The notes under the pieces: model-generated
The model's input: the letters and a program-made list of their open reading frames with translations, nothing else
What the model was told of the DNA's origin: nothing
The model's database searches: none
Shown here: positions 1 through 13,340 of the stretch, in pieces
Layout of the letters: each line of letters begins with the position of its first letter
How positions within the stretch are numbered: the stretch's first letter is position 1
Assembly: GCA_016946835.1 (NCBI GenBank)
Contig: JACVTC010000133.1
Span: 441,001 to 505,000 of the forward strand
Reading direction: 5' to 3'
Length of the DNA stretch: 64,000 nt
Origin: Neocallimastix lanati (nom. inval.)
Taxonomy: Eukaryota; Neocallimastigomycota; Neocallimastigomycetes; Neocallimastigales; Neocallimastigaceae
Program-made: the position numbers and the translations under genes

Positions 1-560
1 TTAAAATAGAAACATGAAATAAAAAGTCATATTCGAAATAAAATGTATAAATAAAATCTGAAAAAAGTTCATATGAAAAGAACCTCACCATCAGATTACT
101 TATTCCGGATTAGGGTTTGAATTGACAAACTGAAAGAAATTATGGTCTTCTCTTTCAGAGGCATTAGCCTCTTATTTCATTTTCAGCGTTGACGTTTCTG
201 GTTAGTTTGTACTTATACTTTCAGAACAGCAACCCTTGTTGAATACTAGCCTTAGGCATAATTTTCTGTAAAGAGAGCCACAGATCGCATCAAGAATTAA
301 TATTTTGAATAATTATCAGAAATGATTTGGTTCTTAAACATAATATCCCATTCCTTTATATAATTTAAATCAATAATGTCTGCATCTCTTCCACCAAGAA
401 GTAAGTTATATAATCGGTACCATGTCACATATAGATTTACACACTCATTATTCAGAAATTTACTTAAATTATACGATATTTACCAATTGAACTATTCCTA
501 CATTATTAGTAGCGATGCTATTATTTCCACTACCACTAATATTAATATTAGTATGTGATT
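1..560. other. Unresolved remnant of higher GC
   Basis: This stretch has clearly more G and C than the following intergenic DNA, which suggests a former coding or mobile sequence. On the minus strand a short open stretch of about 45 codons (roughly 310-450) contains WYRLYNLLLGGRDADIIDL and ends in a stop, but it is bounded by stops and has no recognisable domain. A 60-codon plus-strand ORF at 376-558 overlaps it and shows no protein-like character. I cannot assign a family; it may be the end of a gene or element that continues left of the window. Confidence 0.3.
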
Positions 561-669
561 TTAAAAATAATAAACTCTATTTTTTATAAGTTTAGAATAA
601 TTAAAGATTACTAAATTTTAATATTTATTAATATTTATTAATTCTCATTTTTTCTTAAACTTTTTTTTT

Positions 670-755
670 ATAATAATAATAATAACAATAATAATAATAA
701 TAATAATGATAATAATAATAATAATGATAATAATAATAATAACAATAATAATAAC

Positions 756-786
<31 letters not shown>

Positions 787-787
787 T
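670..787. repeat. (AAT)n microsatellite with AAC/GAT interruptions
   Basis: About 118 bp of nearly pure AAT-type trinucleotides, interrupted by occasional AAC and GAT units. Similar ATT tracts occur near 1247-1290 and 2513-2568. The rest of 560-1335 is AT-rich DNA with no gene that I can see. Confidence 0.9.
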
Positions 788-1241
788 ATTAAGGTAAAAT
801 AATTAATAGATTACAATAAAAATTTAAAAAAAAATTGAAGTAAAATAATTTAATAAAAGATTACAGTATAATAATTATATCTATCATAAATAACGAAGTA
901 ATAAGAATAAAAATAATAATTTCAGTATTTAAATTAATAAAAAACAATAATTATTAATGTTAAAATTTATACCATAAAATTATCATTTAAAAAAAAAAAA
1001 AATAAATAAAAACATAAATTCAAATGTTTTTAAATTAGTGATAAAAAAAATTATAATATGTTAACAAATAAAATAAATAAAATAGTAAAATATTATTAAT
1101 AAAGTAAAATAAAATAAATATTGATAAGCATTATTAATAAAGAATAAAGTAAGAATTACAAAATATAAAAAAATTGATTAAAAAAAAATTATTTATTATA
1201 AAATTTTTATACATTGAAATATTTAATTTTGATTCATTGAA

Positions 1242-1297
<56 letters not shown>

Positions 1298-1335
1298 TTA
1301 TTTGTGTTTTGTTAATTTACTATATTTTATCATTT

Positions 1336-2515
1336 TTATTCATCAAATTGACAAGTTTCAAGGAATCTACAAAATTAAATTATTATAATTAAAAACAAAC
1401 AAACCATATACAAATATATATATAATTATAAAAATATTTATTATACCATTTTTATATAAATAAAAGCATGTGCATAAATTTATATATATACAAATATATA
1501 TATATATAATATATTATATTACCTTTTATATTTTTCATTATTATTTATTATTTGCTGAGGTATTAGGAATGCAAAAGACACTAAAGTTTCCATTTCTTTG
1601 ATTTTTCCTCTATAAGCTCTCTCAAAAATGAAAATATTGATAAAAATAAGTAAAATTACACCTGCTATAGTTATTGTAGTTAAAGAAGTTAATTTATCAT
1701 CAAGTATGACGATTGAATTTTGAATTAGTTCATAATTGGCTACTTGAATTCCTCCTTTTATATTTTTTATTAAATTTTCTTGAAGTTTAAAAAAATTATC
1801 ATTTAATACTTGGTTATACATAATTTCTAAATTTTCTTTACTAATTAATTCTAATTGAACATATTGAAAGTCCTTAATATTAGTTAAAAAGTTTTTAACA
1901 TAATATAAGTATTCCTTAATTAATTCATTTTGAGGTAATGTAGACAGTTCCTCAGAAACTCCTAATTAATTTTAAGTTATTTACATATTGTATGATATAA
2001 AAATATGTTTTTATAATATATATATATTATAAAAATAAAAAAAAAATAAATAAATAAATAAAATTATATTAACATTTTAACTAATTTTTTATATCCTTAC
2101 CATAGCTATTATCGTATTGAAAATCTTCATCTTTACATACATCCATTAATCTATGACATCCATTTTCTTTTAAAATATAATTTAAGGAAGGATAATTATC
2201 AAATGTTGGTCCACCATAAGATCCAGATTTTAGTTCTTCTTGAACATTCTTTATTTTTATTATATATTAAATTAGTTTATTATTTTTAATTAGAATAATT
2301 TTTTTTTTTGATTATTACCTCTATAGTTGAAATTAAATCATATAATATTCTTTCTGGTTCATTAGGTACGAAAATAGATCTATCTTGAAATATTGTTTCA
2401 TATGTGAAAAACATTATTTTATGTATTATCGTTAATCTGCTAACCTATTAAAATGATTTTTCAAATGGGTTATTTAGTATTTAGTATTTTATAAAAAAAA
2501 AAAATTATAATTATA

Positions 2516-2565
<50 letters not shown>

Positions 2566-5500
2566 ATATTATCAAATATCATTATTATTATTATTAAATT
2601 TTGTTATTATTTATTATTATTATTTATTATTTTTATTTATTATTATGATAGTTTCATTTTTTTTAATATTATACTATAAAAAAAAAAAAAAAAAAGAAGT
2701 TGTTACTGATTTTTCTAATAGTTTTAATAAATTTTCAACATCATCTATAGCATTCTTATTTTATTGAATTTAATAAATAAATAATTATTAAATTATATTG
2801 ATATAGAAAATAAAATATATAATTATTATTTATTGTAATAATATATTTATTATTTTTTAATATAACATTATGATTATTACAATTGTTGGTATGATTGTAT
2901 AACTATTAAATAATATGACAACGGCAAATGATGAATATGTCAAAAATTTAATAAATCTTTTTTTATTCGAGGTTTTGCTAGATTTATCTATTATTTCTTT
3001 ATCAATTTCAAAATTTTCACATAATGAATCAATTTTTTCATCATAGTCACTTATTATCACTTCAAAATTTTCTATAACAATTACATATTATTAATAATCA
3101 ATTTTTATTGAAATTATATTATTAATATAATATTTTAATATAATGTTATAATGTTATAATCATAATTCTATTAATTTTGAAATATTTTATAGTAACCTTT
3201 TGAAATTAATCTAAATGTTCTAAATATATGAACAGCAATTTCATTTGTGGATATTCTAAGAGGAACAAACGCTATATTAAATAATTTTTTTATATATATT
3301 CATTATAAATTTCACTTAAATTAGAGTTTTTTAATTATGAATAAAAATAAATTATTATTTACTTATATATGCAATCATAAGCACTAGTAACACCATTAAA
3401 ACTGATATAACAATGATAACTATATTTAATGTATCAAAATAATTTATTATTTTATGAGGTAAATAATTCATACATTCTTTAAATGCTTCTTCGAAGTTAC
3501 TTTTTGAATTAACTATTTTAAAAAAAAAAATAAAAATATTAGTAAAATATATATATATACTTATTAAATAATACAATAAAGTAATATTATAATTACCAAT
3601 AAAATATCTAAATAGAAATTTATATAATAAAAGTAAATATGAATATGTAATAATGTATATTTAAAACTTTTTCTTTATTTTTTATTTATAAATCTATAAA
3701 ATATTTTTTTACTTAAAATGAGGCTCAAAAAGAATATCAAAAATAGTTGAATTTTTATTGTAGAATTCTTTGTAAAAAATTTTTAATTTATTTATTTAAA
3801 GAATATAAATTATATATAATATATATTTTTAATTTAATATTATGAATTTAATTTTAATTTAAAATATGAATGCATTTCAATAAAAACCTCTATTTAAACA
3901 ATATTTTAAATTAGTCATATATTTTGAGAATGTTTCAGATATTGACTTAATATTAAGAGAATCATAAGCATATTCCCCAACAGGTTCAAATACTTTGGTT
4001 GATTCAATGTTATTCATCGTTGAAAGTATAACAGGTTCAGCAAAAGTAGAAAGGAAAAAATTTACACCATATACTTCAGAGAAAAATTTATTATAGCCAT
4101 TAGTATTATTTAAAAGTAAACTAAAGGATAATAGTCTTACGCCTTTAACTCCTTCTATAACTGTTACAGGAACATTCATTTCAATATCAATATTTCCAGT
4201 TTGATTCTTAGCAAAATTAAAAATAATATATGTACATAAAAAACTTTGATTTTTTATTAAATATTTAAAATTTTTGTTATATTTAATGATTTATATGTAT
4301 TAGTAGACTTAATTACAAAAAGATAAAAATAATATAAAATAAAATAATATATATATTAAATGAATAAAAATAAGTAATACTCACTAAATTAATAAACTGA
4401 CAATAAGTGATATAAAGCAATAATTCATTTTCAATTTTAATGATTTGATAGGTGTAATATATTTTTTGATCATTATATTTCTTCCAATAATAGAGATATA
4501 GTTTACATCAATTTATATAAATTTATATAAATATAAATTATTTGAAATTTTTATTATCATCATCATCATTAATTATTATTAAAAATATATATACTTTAAA
4601 TTAATTTTCCTTTTGAGATCTTTCTCTAATCCCGAATTTGATGAATGATCATCTGAATGAGGAATTGAAATTAACGAATTCTCAATTACTGTTTTTCCTG
4701 ATTTTTCGCTTTTTTTATCCCTATTAGAATTCTTTTATTTTTATAATATTTTGTTAAAGGCATATTTAATACAAATGTATAGATTAATATATTATTTCAT
4801 AATATAATTAAAAGAAAAGAAAAATAGAATTTTATATTTATGTTTATATATATGTATAAATTTAAACTTAATTTACCCCAAGACTACTATAATATTTAAC
4901 CTAAGAATACCAATTATATAATAAAGTTAAAAGTATTATTTAAGAAAAGATATTAAAAAGTTATAAAAAAAAAGATATAAACAAGATGCTATTATCTTTT
5001 GTATACATACAGCGAGATCATCTCTATTCTGTTCATATAAATAATAATATATAAAAATTAAATAAATAGAATATCAAAAAATTTAAAAAATCATAATATT
5101 TTTTCGAAAAATTAAGAAAAAAATATATTAAAATACCATCACATCTGATAAAAATAGAACATATAGATTTAAAATATCCTATTTTTTTTTTTTTTTTTTT
5201 TTTTTTTTGTTGTTGTTGTTGTTGTAGTTATTAATTTTTTTTTAAAAAAATTATTAAATAATAATTATTTTAATAAAATATGAAAGTATTCAATTTTAAA
5301 ATTTTCCAATATACATAGCAATTTTACCTTTGCATCTGGAAAATGTCTTATAATACTTTTATATTGTGAAAACGCTGATTCTTGAAATTCGGATATATTA
5401 TTGATGCTATTTATATATGAATTTACGTCTTTTGAATTTATACCTCGTTTTAGATTATTAAATAACTCTTTTATTTCTTTTAATCCATAAATATGGATAA

Positions 5501-5915
5501 CGACAGCATTATGTTTTAATTCTTCAAGTTTAATTGAACTTTCACTAAAAATTTTTATAAATATAAATAATTATTTGAAAATTTATTAAATAATTTAATT
5601 AATAATAATAATAATAAATTTAACTTCCGAAATAATAATAATAGTAATATAGTATACATGTTATTATTTGTTATATTGTTTGAATTTTCTCTTTTTTCAA
5701 TCTCAATTAAATTTTCAGCTTTATTTAATAAAAATCTCATTCTTAAATTTAATCTAAGATCCTTAGCATTTAATAAAATATCATCAGCTTTAAATAGTTC
5801 TTCATCATATTTATGTAATAGATTATTGTTCTTATAAAATTTCTTCAATGAGAAAATATAATACCATGCCATAATATAAACCTGTTATACAATTATTTAA
5901 TTTAATTCTTTTTAT

Positions 5916-5950
<35 letters not shown>

Positions 5951-7058
5951 CATACATTGGCATTGTGTTTAAATTGTGTCATTCTTAAAATTTAAAAAAA
6001 TTTATGTTCAATATTTTATATATTTATAATTATTTATTATTATAATAAATAGCAGATATATATAGAAATATATTTAATTATATATATTGCTTTTATTATA
6101 TTTTAATATAAATCATTATATTAATATTAATAATTACCCTTCCTCATATAATTTTTTCATTAATAAAAATGATTCTATATCTCTGTTCATTCTATCATAA
6201 TTATAATTATTAAAGCAATAACAATAAAAGTAATTAATATAAAAATAAAATAATAAATTTAACAATCATATATTTCAAATATTATTAAACAATCATATAA
6301 ATATTTTTATAAATTTAAATTAAATTTTTATTACCTTAAAAATCTGCATGCAATATCACATTCATAATAATTTTTAAATACTTTTATTTCTTTCTTAATA
6401 TAAACTTGTTTTGCTGTATTTTTTGATGTAAATTAATACAAATTACATTAAAATAAGTAAATATTTATATATATAAAGTATATTTAATTAATAGTATAAA
6501 ATATAAAATAAGTTATTAAATCTAACAAATTCTTTCCAAGGAATTAAAAATATCTTTTTTCTTAAAGTTTTCAGGATTATATTTTAATTCATCAGATGAC
6601 GTAGCTTTTTTTAAATTAGTTATCATTTTTTTTTCATTGAATTTTTTATAAATTCTTTTTAATATTTTATTATAATAAAAATCATTATATTTATATCCAA
6701 TTATAAATAATAAAGGAATTATTATAGGTGAAATTAAACCCATTGCTGATGATGTATTTATTTTTAAAAAACAAATTAAAAATGTATAAAATGAAAACAA
6801 AGCCAATGAAAAATAAACTGCAAATTTATAATTATTTACTGGTTTTGAATAAAATGGTTGATAAATTACTTGATTATATGCAAGATAAATAAAGATAACA
6901 ATATTTATAATAATTAATGAATAAAGATATGATTTATCATGTAATCCTACGTATTCCAAATATACAGGTACGAAATTTTGAAGCAAGGCCTAATTTAAAA
7001 TATCAGAAGAAAAAAAAATTTCTATAATTCACTATAAAGAAATTAAATTTATTATAAA

Positions 7059-7095
<37 letters not shown>

Positions 7096-7316
7096 GATAT
7101 TTATATAATATATAAAAATAATTTTTTTAAAATATTACTAAGACTAATTTAGCAATAACTGTATTATAGCTATTTGTTATGTGAATAGTTCCATAAGATT
7201 TTCCATGTGATAAACAATCCGTATTGAAACTAAAATTTACGTACTATAAAATTACAAAATAAAAATTAAAATAAAATAAAATAAAATAAAATAAAAAATC
7301 AGTTGTAAATAAGTAT

Positions 7317-7347
<31 letters not shown>

Positions 7348-8863
7348 TTTTATTTTATTTTTTTATTTTTTTCATTTTTATTAGAATAATAAAAATATAT
7401 ATTTTTTTATTTTAATTATATTTACCAAATAATTAAATATTAATATTAGGATAATGCAAGCAATTTCAACTGATATACTTATATAAATTTTATATCAAAT
7501 TTATAAAAATTAATTTTGAATTTAAATAATTGTTATATATATATAATATAAAAATATATATACAATAATGTGTTTTCATTTGTTGAACATTCTGGTATTC
7601 CAGAAATCAAATAAGACTTTTTACATAAATAGATACAACTCGTAAAAAAATTAAATACTACATATATTTTTTTAAAATAATATATTCACTATTATTATTT
7701 AATTCATATTTTTAATCTAAATTATATATATATATATAAACAAATATTGAAAAATATGATCTACCAATTGATAAAAGATATCTAAAAATTAAAAATAAAT
7801 TTAATAATTATAAGAAAAAATATGTCTATATATATATTATTAATTATATAAAATATTTATATATATATAGAATTATAATATGTACTTATGCATGATAAGA
7901 TAGCAAATATTAAAGATCTTTTTTTATAATATTTCAGTAATTTAGTTTTTAAGTTTAAAGTTAATATATTATATTATTTTTATTTTTTTTTTTTTACTTT
8001 AAGAGATCTCTTAGATATGACTCTTCTAGATATAATTCATCATGAAATAAAATATATTTTAATCAAATGTATTATATCTTTTAATAATATGACTATTTTT
8101 ACCTTCCATTCGTATAAATTTGATAAACTATTTTTTAATAATAATAATTATAATATTGATATTAATAATAGTAATAATGATTAATTAAATGATTTAAAAA
8201 TAATATATTTTTTTAAATATTTACATAATATAATATAAATATACGCAATAAAAAGTATATGGAACAGGCTTGAAATTACTGTAAATATAATAAATATTGA
8301 ATGCTTAATAATTAATAATTATTTATTTTTATTTATATTGATATTAATAATAATTGCGAATTTTTTATTAGTACTATAAAAGATAGGATTTGAAAGATCT
8401 GGATTAAATAATGTATATAATTTTAAAATCCATGGTTTTATATTTGGATATGTTATATTATTTAATATGTATTGAAGATACTGAAAATCTGTATAATAAA
8501 AATATATAAAAAATATATATATATATAATAATAAAATAATTAAAATTGCTAATAATTTTCAAATTTAAACTATTTTAAATACCGTTGATTTATATAAACC
8601 TATTAAAAATTAATACCTTCAATAAAATTTAAAAAAGGGATCATCCAACTTGTTGGAACATCGTGAGGAAGAGCATTAAAAAAAGGCAATATTTTTTTCT
8701 TTTGTTAGAATTATTAATTGTAATATATAAATGTTAAAATATATATATTATTATAAAAATGAATTATAATACTGATGAAATTTTATATAATATTAGAATT
8801 GCTAAATTTTACTTCAAGCTCTGTATATTTTATTATATTTGCTCTTTGCATCGAATTATTCAT
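1336..8863 (-). CDS. TmcB-like multi-pass membrane protein, about 20 exons
   Basis: The gene was reconstructed by joining open stretches with GT..AG junctions in matching phase. It begins at ATG 8863 with exon 1 at 8813-8863. Exons 8617-8698, 8375-8488, 8225-8278, 8103-8127 and 7886-7917 follow in consistent phase; later ones include 7139-7243 and 6527-6989. The last, 1336-1366, ends in ETCQFDE and a stop. Boundaries between about 7.3-7.9 kb and 4.8-5.2 kb are uncertain. The N-terminal half is multi-pass membrane. A soluble part follows with the motif ECDIACRFLR, a DLRLNLRMRF repeat typical of TmcB TPR-like regions, and FQESAFSQYKSIIRHFPDAK. Further membrane segments lie near 4.4, 3.4, 2.9 and 1.7 kb, and the protein ends IPQQIINNNEKYKRF. 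The order matches the chytrid and Dictyostelium 'tiny macrocysts protein B' family as I know it. Molecular function is unknown. The long A/T-rich introns are unusual in number. Confidence 0.75.
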
Positions 8864-9523
8864 TTTAATTAATATCAATTATAAAAATTATTATTTTAAT
8901 AATTTTTATATGCATCGAATTATTCATTTTAATTAATATCAATTATAAAAATTATTTTATATATTTATTAAATATATATATTATTTAATACAATTAAAAT
9001 TATTAAAATTTTTTATTTATTCCACTTTAAAATTCAATTAACATTTTCCGATAAAATGAAATATTTGAAATATTTAAGAAGTTATATATTATAAATAAAA
9101 AAAATTATTAGATACAATAAATAATTTTATATTTTTTGAATAATAGGTAAATAAAATATAAGATTATGAAAATTTTTAAAAATTTTTTACTTTAAAAGAA
9201 AAAATAAAAATATTAATCCAAACAAAAATAGAAGTCAAAAAATAATTATATATATTTTTGTTTTTATTTTTATATGTTTAATTTATGAAATATTTGTATA
9301 TTAAATAATTTTATTTCATATATATATATATATGAAATATATTTTCTTATAATTTTTTTTACTTACTGAACATTTAAATAACTATAATATTTTTAATTAA
9401 AATGTTTTTTTTTTCTTTTTTTTTTTTTTTTTTTTTTTTATTGTTAATTAAAAATTAATAATTACATTTATTGTATTGTAATTGAAATTTTTTTTATTAT
9501 TTTTTTTTTAAAATTATTATTAC

Positions 9524-9838
9524 TGATAACTGAGAATAATATATTTATTAATATTATAATGTTATTCTAAAGTTGTAGTTAAATTCTAACTATTTTACAA
9601 CTTATATTAAAATTAATTATTACAATAAATAATTAATATAGAAAGTAAATATAAAATAAATTTTTACAAAACTAATTTATCTTATATTTTTGTATTTAAA
9701 CACTTTATTAATTTATAAGCTTTCATATATTAACCACTGTTAATATATGTTAATAAAAACACATTTCTATTACAATATATTTCGTCTTTTTCAAAAAAGA
9801 GACCCTTTCAAATAATAAGTATAAATGTAAAATTTATA
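9524..9838 (-). repeat. LTR copy, left repeat of element H
   Basis: This is a close direct repeat of 13341-13667, differing by scattered substitutions and an 11-bp gap. Its left end TGATAAC is the complement of the LTR end GTTATCA. At its right end the similarity stops after AATTTATA. About 1 kb later GATCACGTGTTTAT, which borders the right copy, reappears at about 10856, so this copy may be split by later insertions. Read on the minus strand it would be the 3' LTR of the element carrying the 389-codon ORF. Confidence 0.65.
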
Positions 9839-10300
9839 GAATGTGGTAAATTTGCCAATTTTTATAATACAAATTTTCAATGGGGAGTGTGCATTTCGAA
9901 AATTTTTATTACATAAATTTGTATTTTGTTGTATGGCTTAAATATTTTAATTTTAAGCCACTTAATTTTATTAAAAATTTAATGAATAATAATTAATTAA
10001 TTAAATAAATAAAATTACAATTCTCAAAAATTTTCAAACACGTAATCTTACGTGGGGCGTATATCTAATTGTATCATAAATTTGTGGCTTTTTCTACATT
10101 TTTTAAAAAGCCATATATTCACAATATGGCGTGAATAATAAATGTGGTGATATTTTATGACGAAAATTTATAAGCCACCAAGAATTTGGCGAAATTCAAC
10201 TGGACGAAATTCAACTTTTGGCGAAATACAACACTTCAATAAATAATAATTAGGTTAGGTATTTCTATTTAACATTGAAAAATAAAATAAAAAATAAATA
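9839..10300. other. Hairpin-rich intergenic block with CGAAATTCAAC repeats
   Basis: No ORF is seen. There are four perfect short inverted repeats: TGGCTTAAA/TTTAAGCCA (9934-9942 with 9952-9960), CACGTAA/TTACGTG (10039-10054), TGGCTTTTT/AAAAAGCCA (10085-10093 with 10105-10113) and ATTCAC/GTGAAT (10117-10136). They are followed at 10189-10232 by three near-copies of CGAAATTCAAC separated by TGGA and TTTTGG. Composition is less AT-rich than the flanks. It may be an inserted foldback or non-autonomous element, but no terminal repeats were found. Confidence 0.5.
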
Positions 10301-10516
10301 AACATTTTATTTTTTAATGCTTAAAAAAAAAAAAAAAAAAAAAAAAAGAAATAAGAAAACTTCTTTTTTAAACATTAAAAAATAAAATAAAAATAAATAA
10401 AAATTTATTTTTTAAGCATTAAAAACAAAAAAAATAAAATAAAATAAAAAATAAAAATAAAAATAAATAAATAAAATAGTAAATAAAGAAATAATAAATA
10501 ATTAATAATTAAATAA

Positions 10517-10842
10517 TTTCTTAAATATTAAATTATACTTCTTATTTTAAATTATTTAAGTTTATAATTATTAAAGTATATATAATTAATATAATAGTTT
10601 ATATTATTTATATATTATTCATATTAAATATTATTTATTTATATATATTATATTTATATATATATATATTTAATTATAATAATTATATATTATTAATACT
10701 TTACAGTATAATTAATATTAACTCTTATTCTTGTTTTTGTTTTTCTTTAGTAGAAATAATATTGTAATTATAAAATAAATATTAATAAAAATTATTAATA
10801 ACTCAAATACACTTATTAAACCAGCTACAACATAAAGAATAT
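10517..10842 (+). repeat. Partial LTR, same family as element C LTR
   Basis: Nearly identical to 33360-33692, the 3' two-thirds of the 3' LTR of element C. It includes the segment CTTTACAGTATAATTAATAT and the end AGCTACAACATAAAGAATAT. The terminal ATATCA has become ATATTA. The 5' third (TGATATAAAAC...) is missing, so this is a truncated solo LTR. Confidence 0.85.
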
Positions 10843-11033
10843 TACATTATTTGTTTGATCACGTGTTTATTAATTTTAAATTATAAAATTATTAAATTAT
10901 AAAAATTCTTTATCAAGACTTCCTCCCTTAAGATATCACTTTGGGATAGCTAAATAAAATAATAAATAATTTTTTAATATTTAATAAATTTATAATTTAT
11001 CTAATAATTATCTAACACTAAAATAATAATTAA

Positions 11034-11345
11034 TTATGAAAATCTTATTAAAATAAGTAAATAAGAATTATGAAATATAAAATGTTTAAATTTTAATAAT
11101 ATTTCAAAGTAATGTCTTGTAGTTTTATAGTTTCCAATTAATTTTAAAGATCCGTGGTATATTTTCATAAGATTGGAAAATTCATAACTAATGTTCTTTT
11201 TCATTTTTTTATTAAATATTTTCTCTTTTCGTGCTTTATCAGTATACACAACTTGATTAGACATATCCGAAATTGAATTTATTTTTCTTGCATTTTCCAT
11301 GTGTAAAGAGTATATATGAAACAGATTACAAATAACAAAATACAC
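11034..11345 (-). CDS. Hypothetical 103-codon ORF inside element H
   Basis: An open frame rich in Lys, Ile and Phe, lying 3' (in element sense) of the 389-codon ORF and before the left LTR. It contains a basic stretch DKARKEKIFNKKMKKN that vaguely resembles the helical basic tails of Ty3 integrases, but no catalytic or zinc motif is visible. It could be a remnant of pol or chance. I do not recognise a function. Confidence 0.25.
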   Translation of the reverse strand: MYFVICNLFHIYSLHMENARKINSISDMSNQVVYTDKARKEKIFNKKMKKNISYEFSNLMKIYHGSLKLIGNYKTTRHYFEILLKFKHFIFHNSYLLILIRFS

Positions 11346-12054
11346 AAAATATATATAAAAACACGTAATAAAAAAATTCCTTTTTAATAAATAATCTTTT
11401 ATTAAATTTAAAAATAAATCTCTTCTCGTTATTAACTATTTGATAGTCAATAACTAATACATCGATTTAATTATAGAAATTTACATGTATTTATAATTTT
11501 TTATGATTATATTATAATATATTATTTCTATCTAATTTACATATATTACTATTTATTTATAAACGAAATATTTATTAATAATTTTATTAAATAATAATTA
11601 ACTAAAACTAAACAATAATTAATTCAATAAACTTTCAACTTATTTACAATAATAATTAAATTCAATAAAAACTCATTTATTAGATATTTATTATATAAAT
11701 ATTATTAATACTAATGTTTATATATTTACAATTCAAAACTATTTTTGTAAACTATTTATACTAATTTTAACTATTTAAAACTATTCCGAAATTAATTTTA
11801 AAGTATTTTAAACTAACTAAATTAACTAAGTCAAATAGAATAACTATTTTAAACTAACTAAACTAAATTAACTAACTTAAATAAATTTTGGAGATTAAAT
11901 TTATTATCCAAAATTATTTAAATAATAATTTATCCTTTATGAAAAATTTACATAAATTTATAATTAATTTTCATATACGTAAATCATAAATTTATGTATT
12001 TTATTACATTAATTAATTATGTAATAATTAATTATTAAAGATTTTATTAAATCT

Positions 12055-13224
12055 TTACACCATGTTAATTAATTTTGATTCATCAGATTTTAATTGTAGC
12101 TGAAGATTTGTATCATGTTTTCTTTTTTTACTGAATTCATCATGTATTATTTTACTTTTTAATTCCTCAATATTTGATTTTAATTCATCATTAATATTTT
12201 TTAAGTTTTGATTTTTCTCTTTCTCTTGGAGTAATTCGTTTTGCATAACATTTATATGACAAAATAATTTATAATTTGATTTATCATATTCATCAATCTT
12301 ATCGTTTAATGAAGAAATTACTTGAGATTTCTTTTCATTTTGTTCTTCCTTTTGTTTGTTTTTTTTTACAAGTACATTAATTTCCTTATTACTTACGTTT
12401 AAATTATTATTTAAAGTATAGTTACATTCTTCAAGATTATATAAATCTTCTTTTAATTGATTATTTTGTTTATTCAGATTATAAATAGTGATATTACCTT
12501 TTTGATTTTGAGCATATAATATGTTATAATTTTTCTTTAATTTTTCAATATTTGAATTACTTTTTTCTTTCAATTTATTATAATCAGCTTGAAGTTGACT
12601 TAATGGGGTTTTTAAATTTTGAATTTCAATATCTTTAATATCATCAATTTCACATAGTTTTGTTTCATTACTATCACTAAGTTGAATACTTTCATGGATC
12701 TCATCTTGATTTTCATTGTTGTATGTAATGCTTTTAAGTTTAGACCAATCTAAAAATTCTTTTCCAGAATACACATCTGAAGGTAATGATATAGTAATAT
12801 GTTCCTTTGTACCTTTTAATTTCATACATAAAGAGTCATCATAAGAAACATATAAGGAGTATTTTCTTTGAACTGAAAAGCTAATTAAAATATCATAAGA
12901 ATCATCAATATCATAAACAATCCAAAAGGTATCTTTAATAGTTGCATTTTTAAACTTTATCTCTAACTCAACCTTAGAATTGGAATCCATAAAAAAGTCA
13001 GTTTCTGTAACAAAATATTGATGTTTTTGTTTTATTACCTTTTTCCCGTTCGAAATCTTATTAAATAAATTTTCCGAGATTATATTGACAGTGTTTTGTC
13101 TATATACTTTAACCTTTGTGATTTGGTCATCAACTAAAGCGTAAACACTTGGGATAGTATTACACCTTAAAATATCAATCATATGTTTTGAATCCAACAT
13201 GGTTATTACAACATAATCATACAA
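12055..13224 (-). CDS. Retropepsin-like protein lacking the catalytic motif, with coiled coil
   Basis: Intact ORF of 389 residues starting at ATG 13224. Residues about 20-130 follow the order of a retropepsin-like domain: VDDQITKVKVYRQNTVNIIS aligns with the usual strand, D-T/S-G turn and NxIS pattern, and a later YDILISFSVQRKYSLYV aligns with the YDILLG...LRKY segment. The catalytic D-T/S-G is replaced by YRQNT, and the ILLG glycine is lost (ILIS), so protease activity is not expected. Residues about 190-375 are a long Leu/Asn/Lys coiled coil ending near a basic KKRKHD that could be a nuclear signal. The ORF lies between two LTR-like direct repeats, just after a primer-binding-like site. It could be the only protein of a non-autonomous element or a co-opted gene. 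The assignment to the retropepsin fold is my inference from the motif order. Confidence 0.55.
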   Translation of the reverse strand: MYDYVVITMLDSKHMIDILRCNTIPSVYALVDDQITKVKVYRQNTVNIISENLFNKISNGKKVIKQKHQYFVTETDFFMDSNSKVELEIKFKNATIKDTFWIVYDIDDSYDILISFSVQRKYSLYVSYDDSLCMKLKGTKEHITISLPSDVYSGKEFLDWSKLKSITYNNENQDEIHESIQLSDSNETKLCEIDDIKDIEIQNLKTPLSQLQADYNKLKEKSNSNIEKLKKNYNILYAQNQKGNITIYNLNKQNNQLKEDLYNLEECNYTLNNNLNVSNKEINVLVKKNKQKEEQNEKKSQVISSLNDKIDEYDKSNYKLFCHINVMQNELLQEKEKNQNLKNINDELKSNIEELKSKIIHDEFSKKRKHDTNLQLQLKSDESKLINMV

Positions 13225-13317
13225 TACAATTATGAGTTTTAAAATAAATTATTAGGAAGTTATATTTTCCCTAAATTAAAAATTGATTTTTTCATAAAAT
13301 TTTGTAAGTTGCACCCT

Positions 13318-13338
13318 GGAAAGACCGATTCTCCACTA
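13318..13338 (-). promoter_or_regulatory. Primer binding site of element H
   Basis: Directly after the LTR end GTTATCA (read on the minus strand) comes ATTAGTGGAGAATCGG. It differs by one base from the TGGTGGAGAATC used by element G (61450-61462) and by the LTR ending near 41906. This supports a tRNA-primed LTR element on the minus strand. Confidence 0.6.
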
Positions 13339-13340
13339 AT

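Noticed and set aside
376-558. 60-codon plus-strand ORF as a gene
   Set aside because: No protein-like composition or domain. It overlaps a more plausible minus-strand remnant.
1174-1392. 72-codon ORF with an Ile run
   Set aside because: Produced by an ATT microsatellite, and it overlaps the last exon of the TmcB-like gene on the other strand.
8002-8060. Exon reading FHDELYLEESYLRDLLK in the TmcB-like gene
   Set aside because: It would break the phase. Joining 8103-8127 directly to 7886-7917 gives a consistent frame and a plausible membrane segment.
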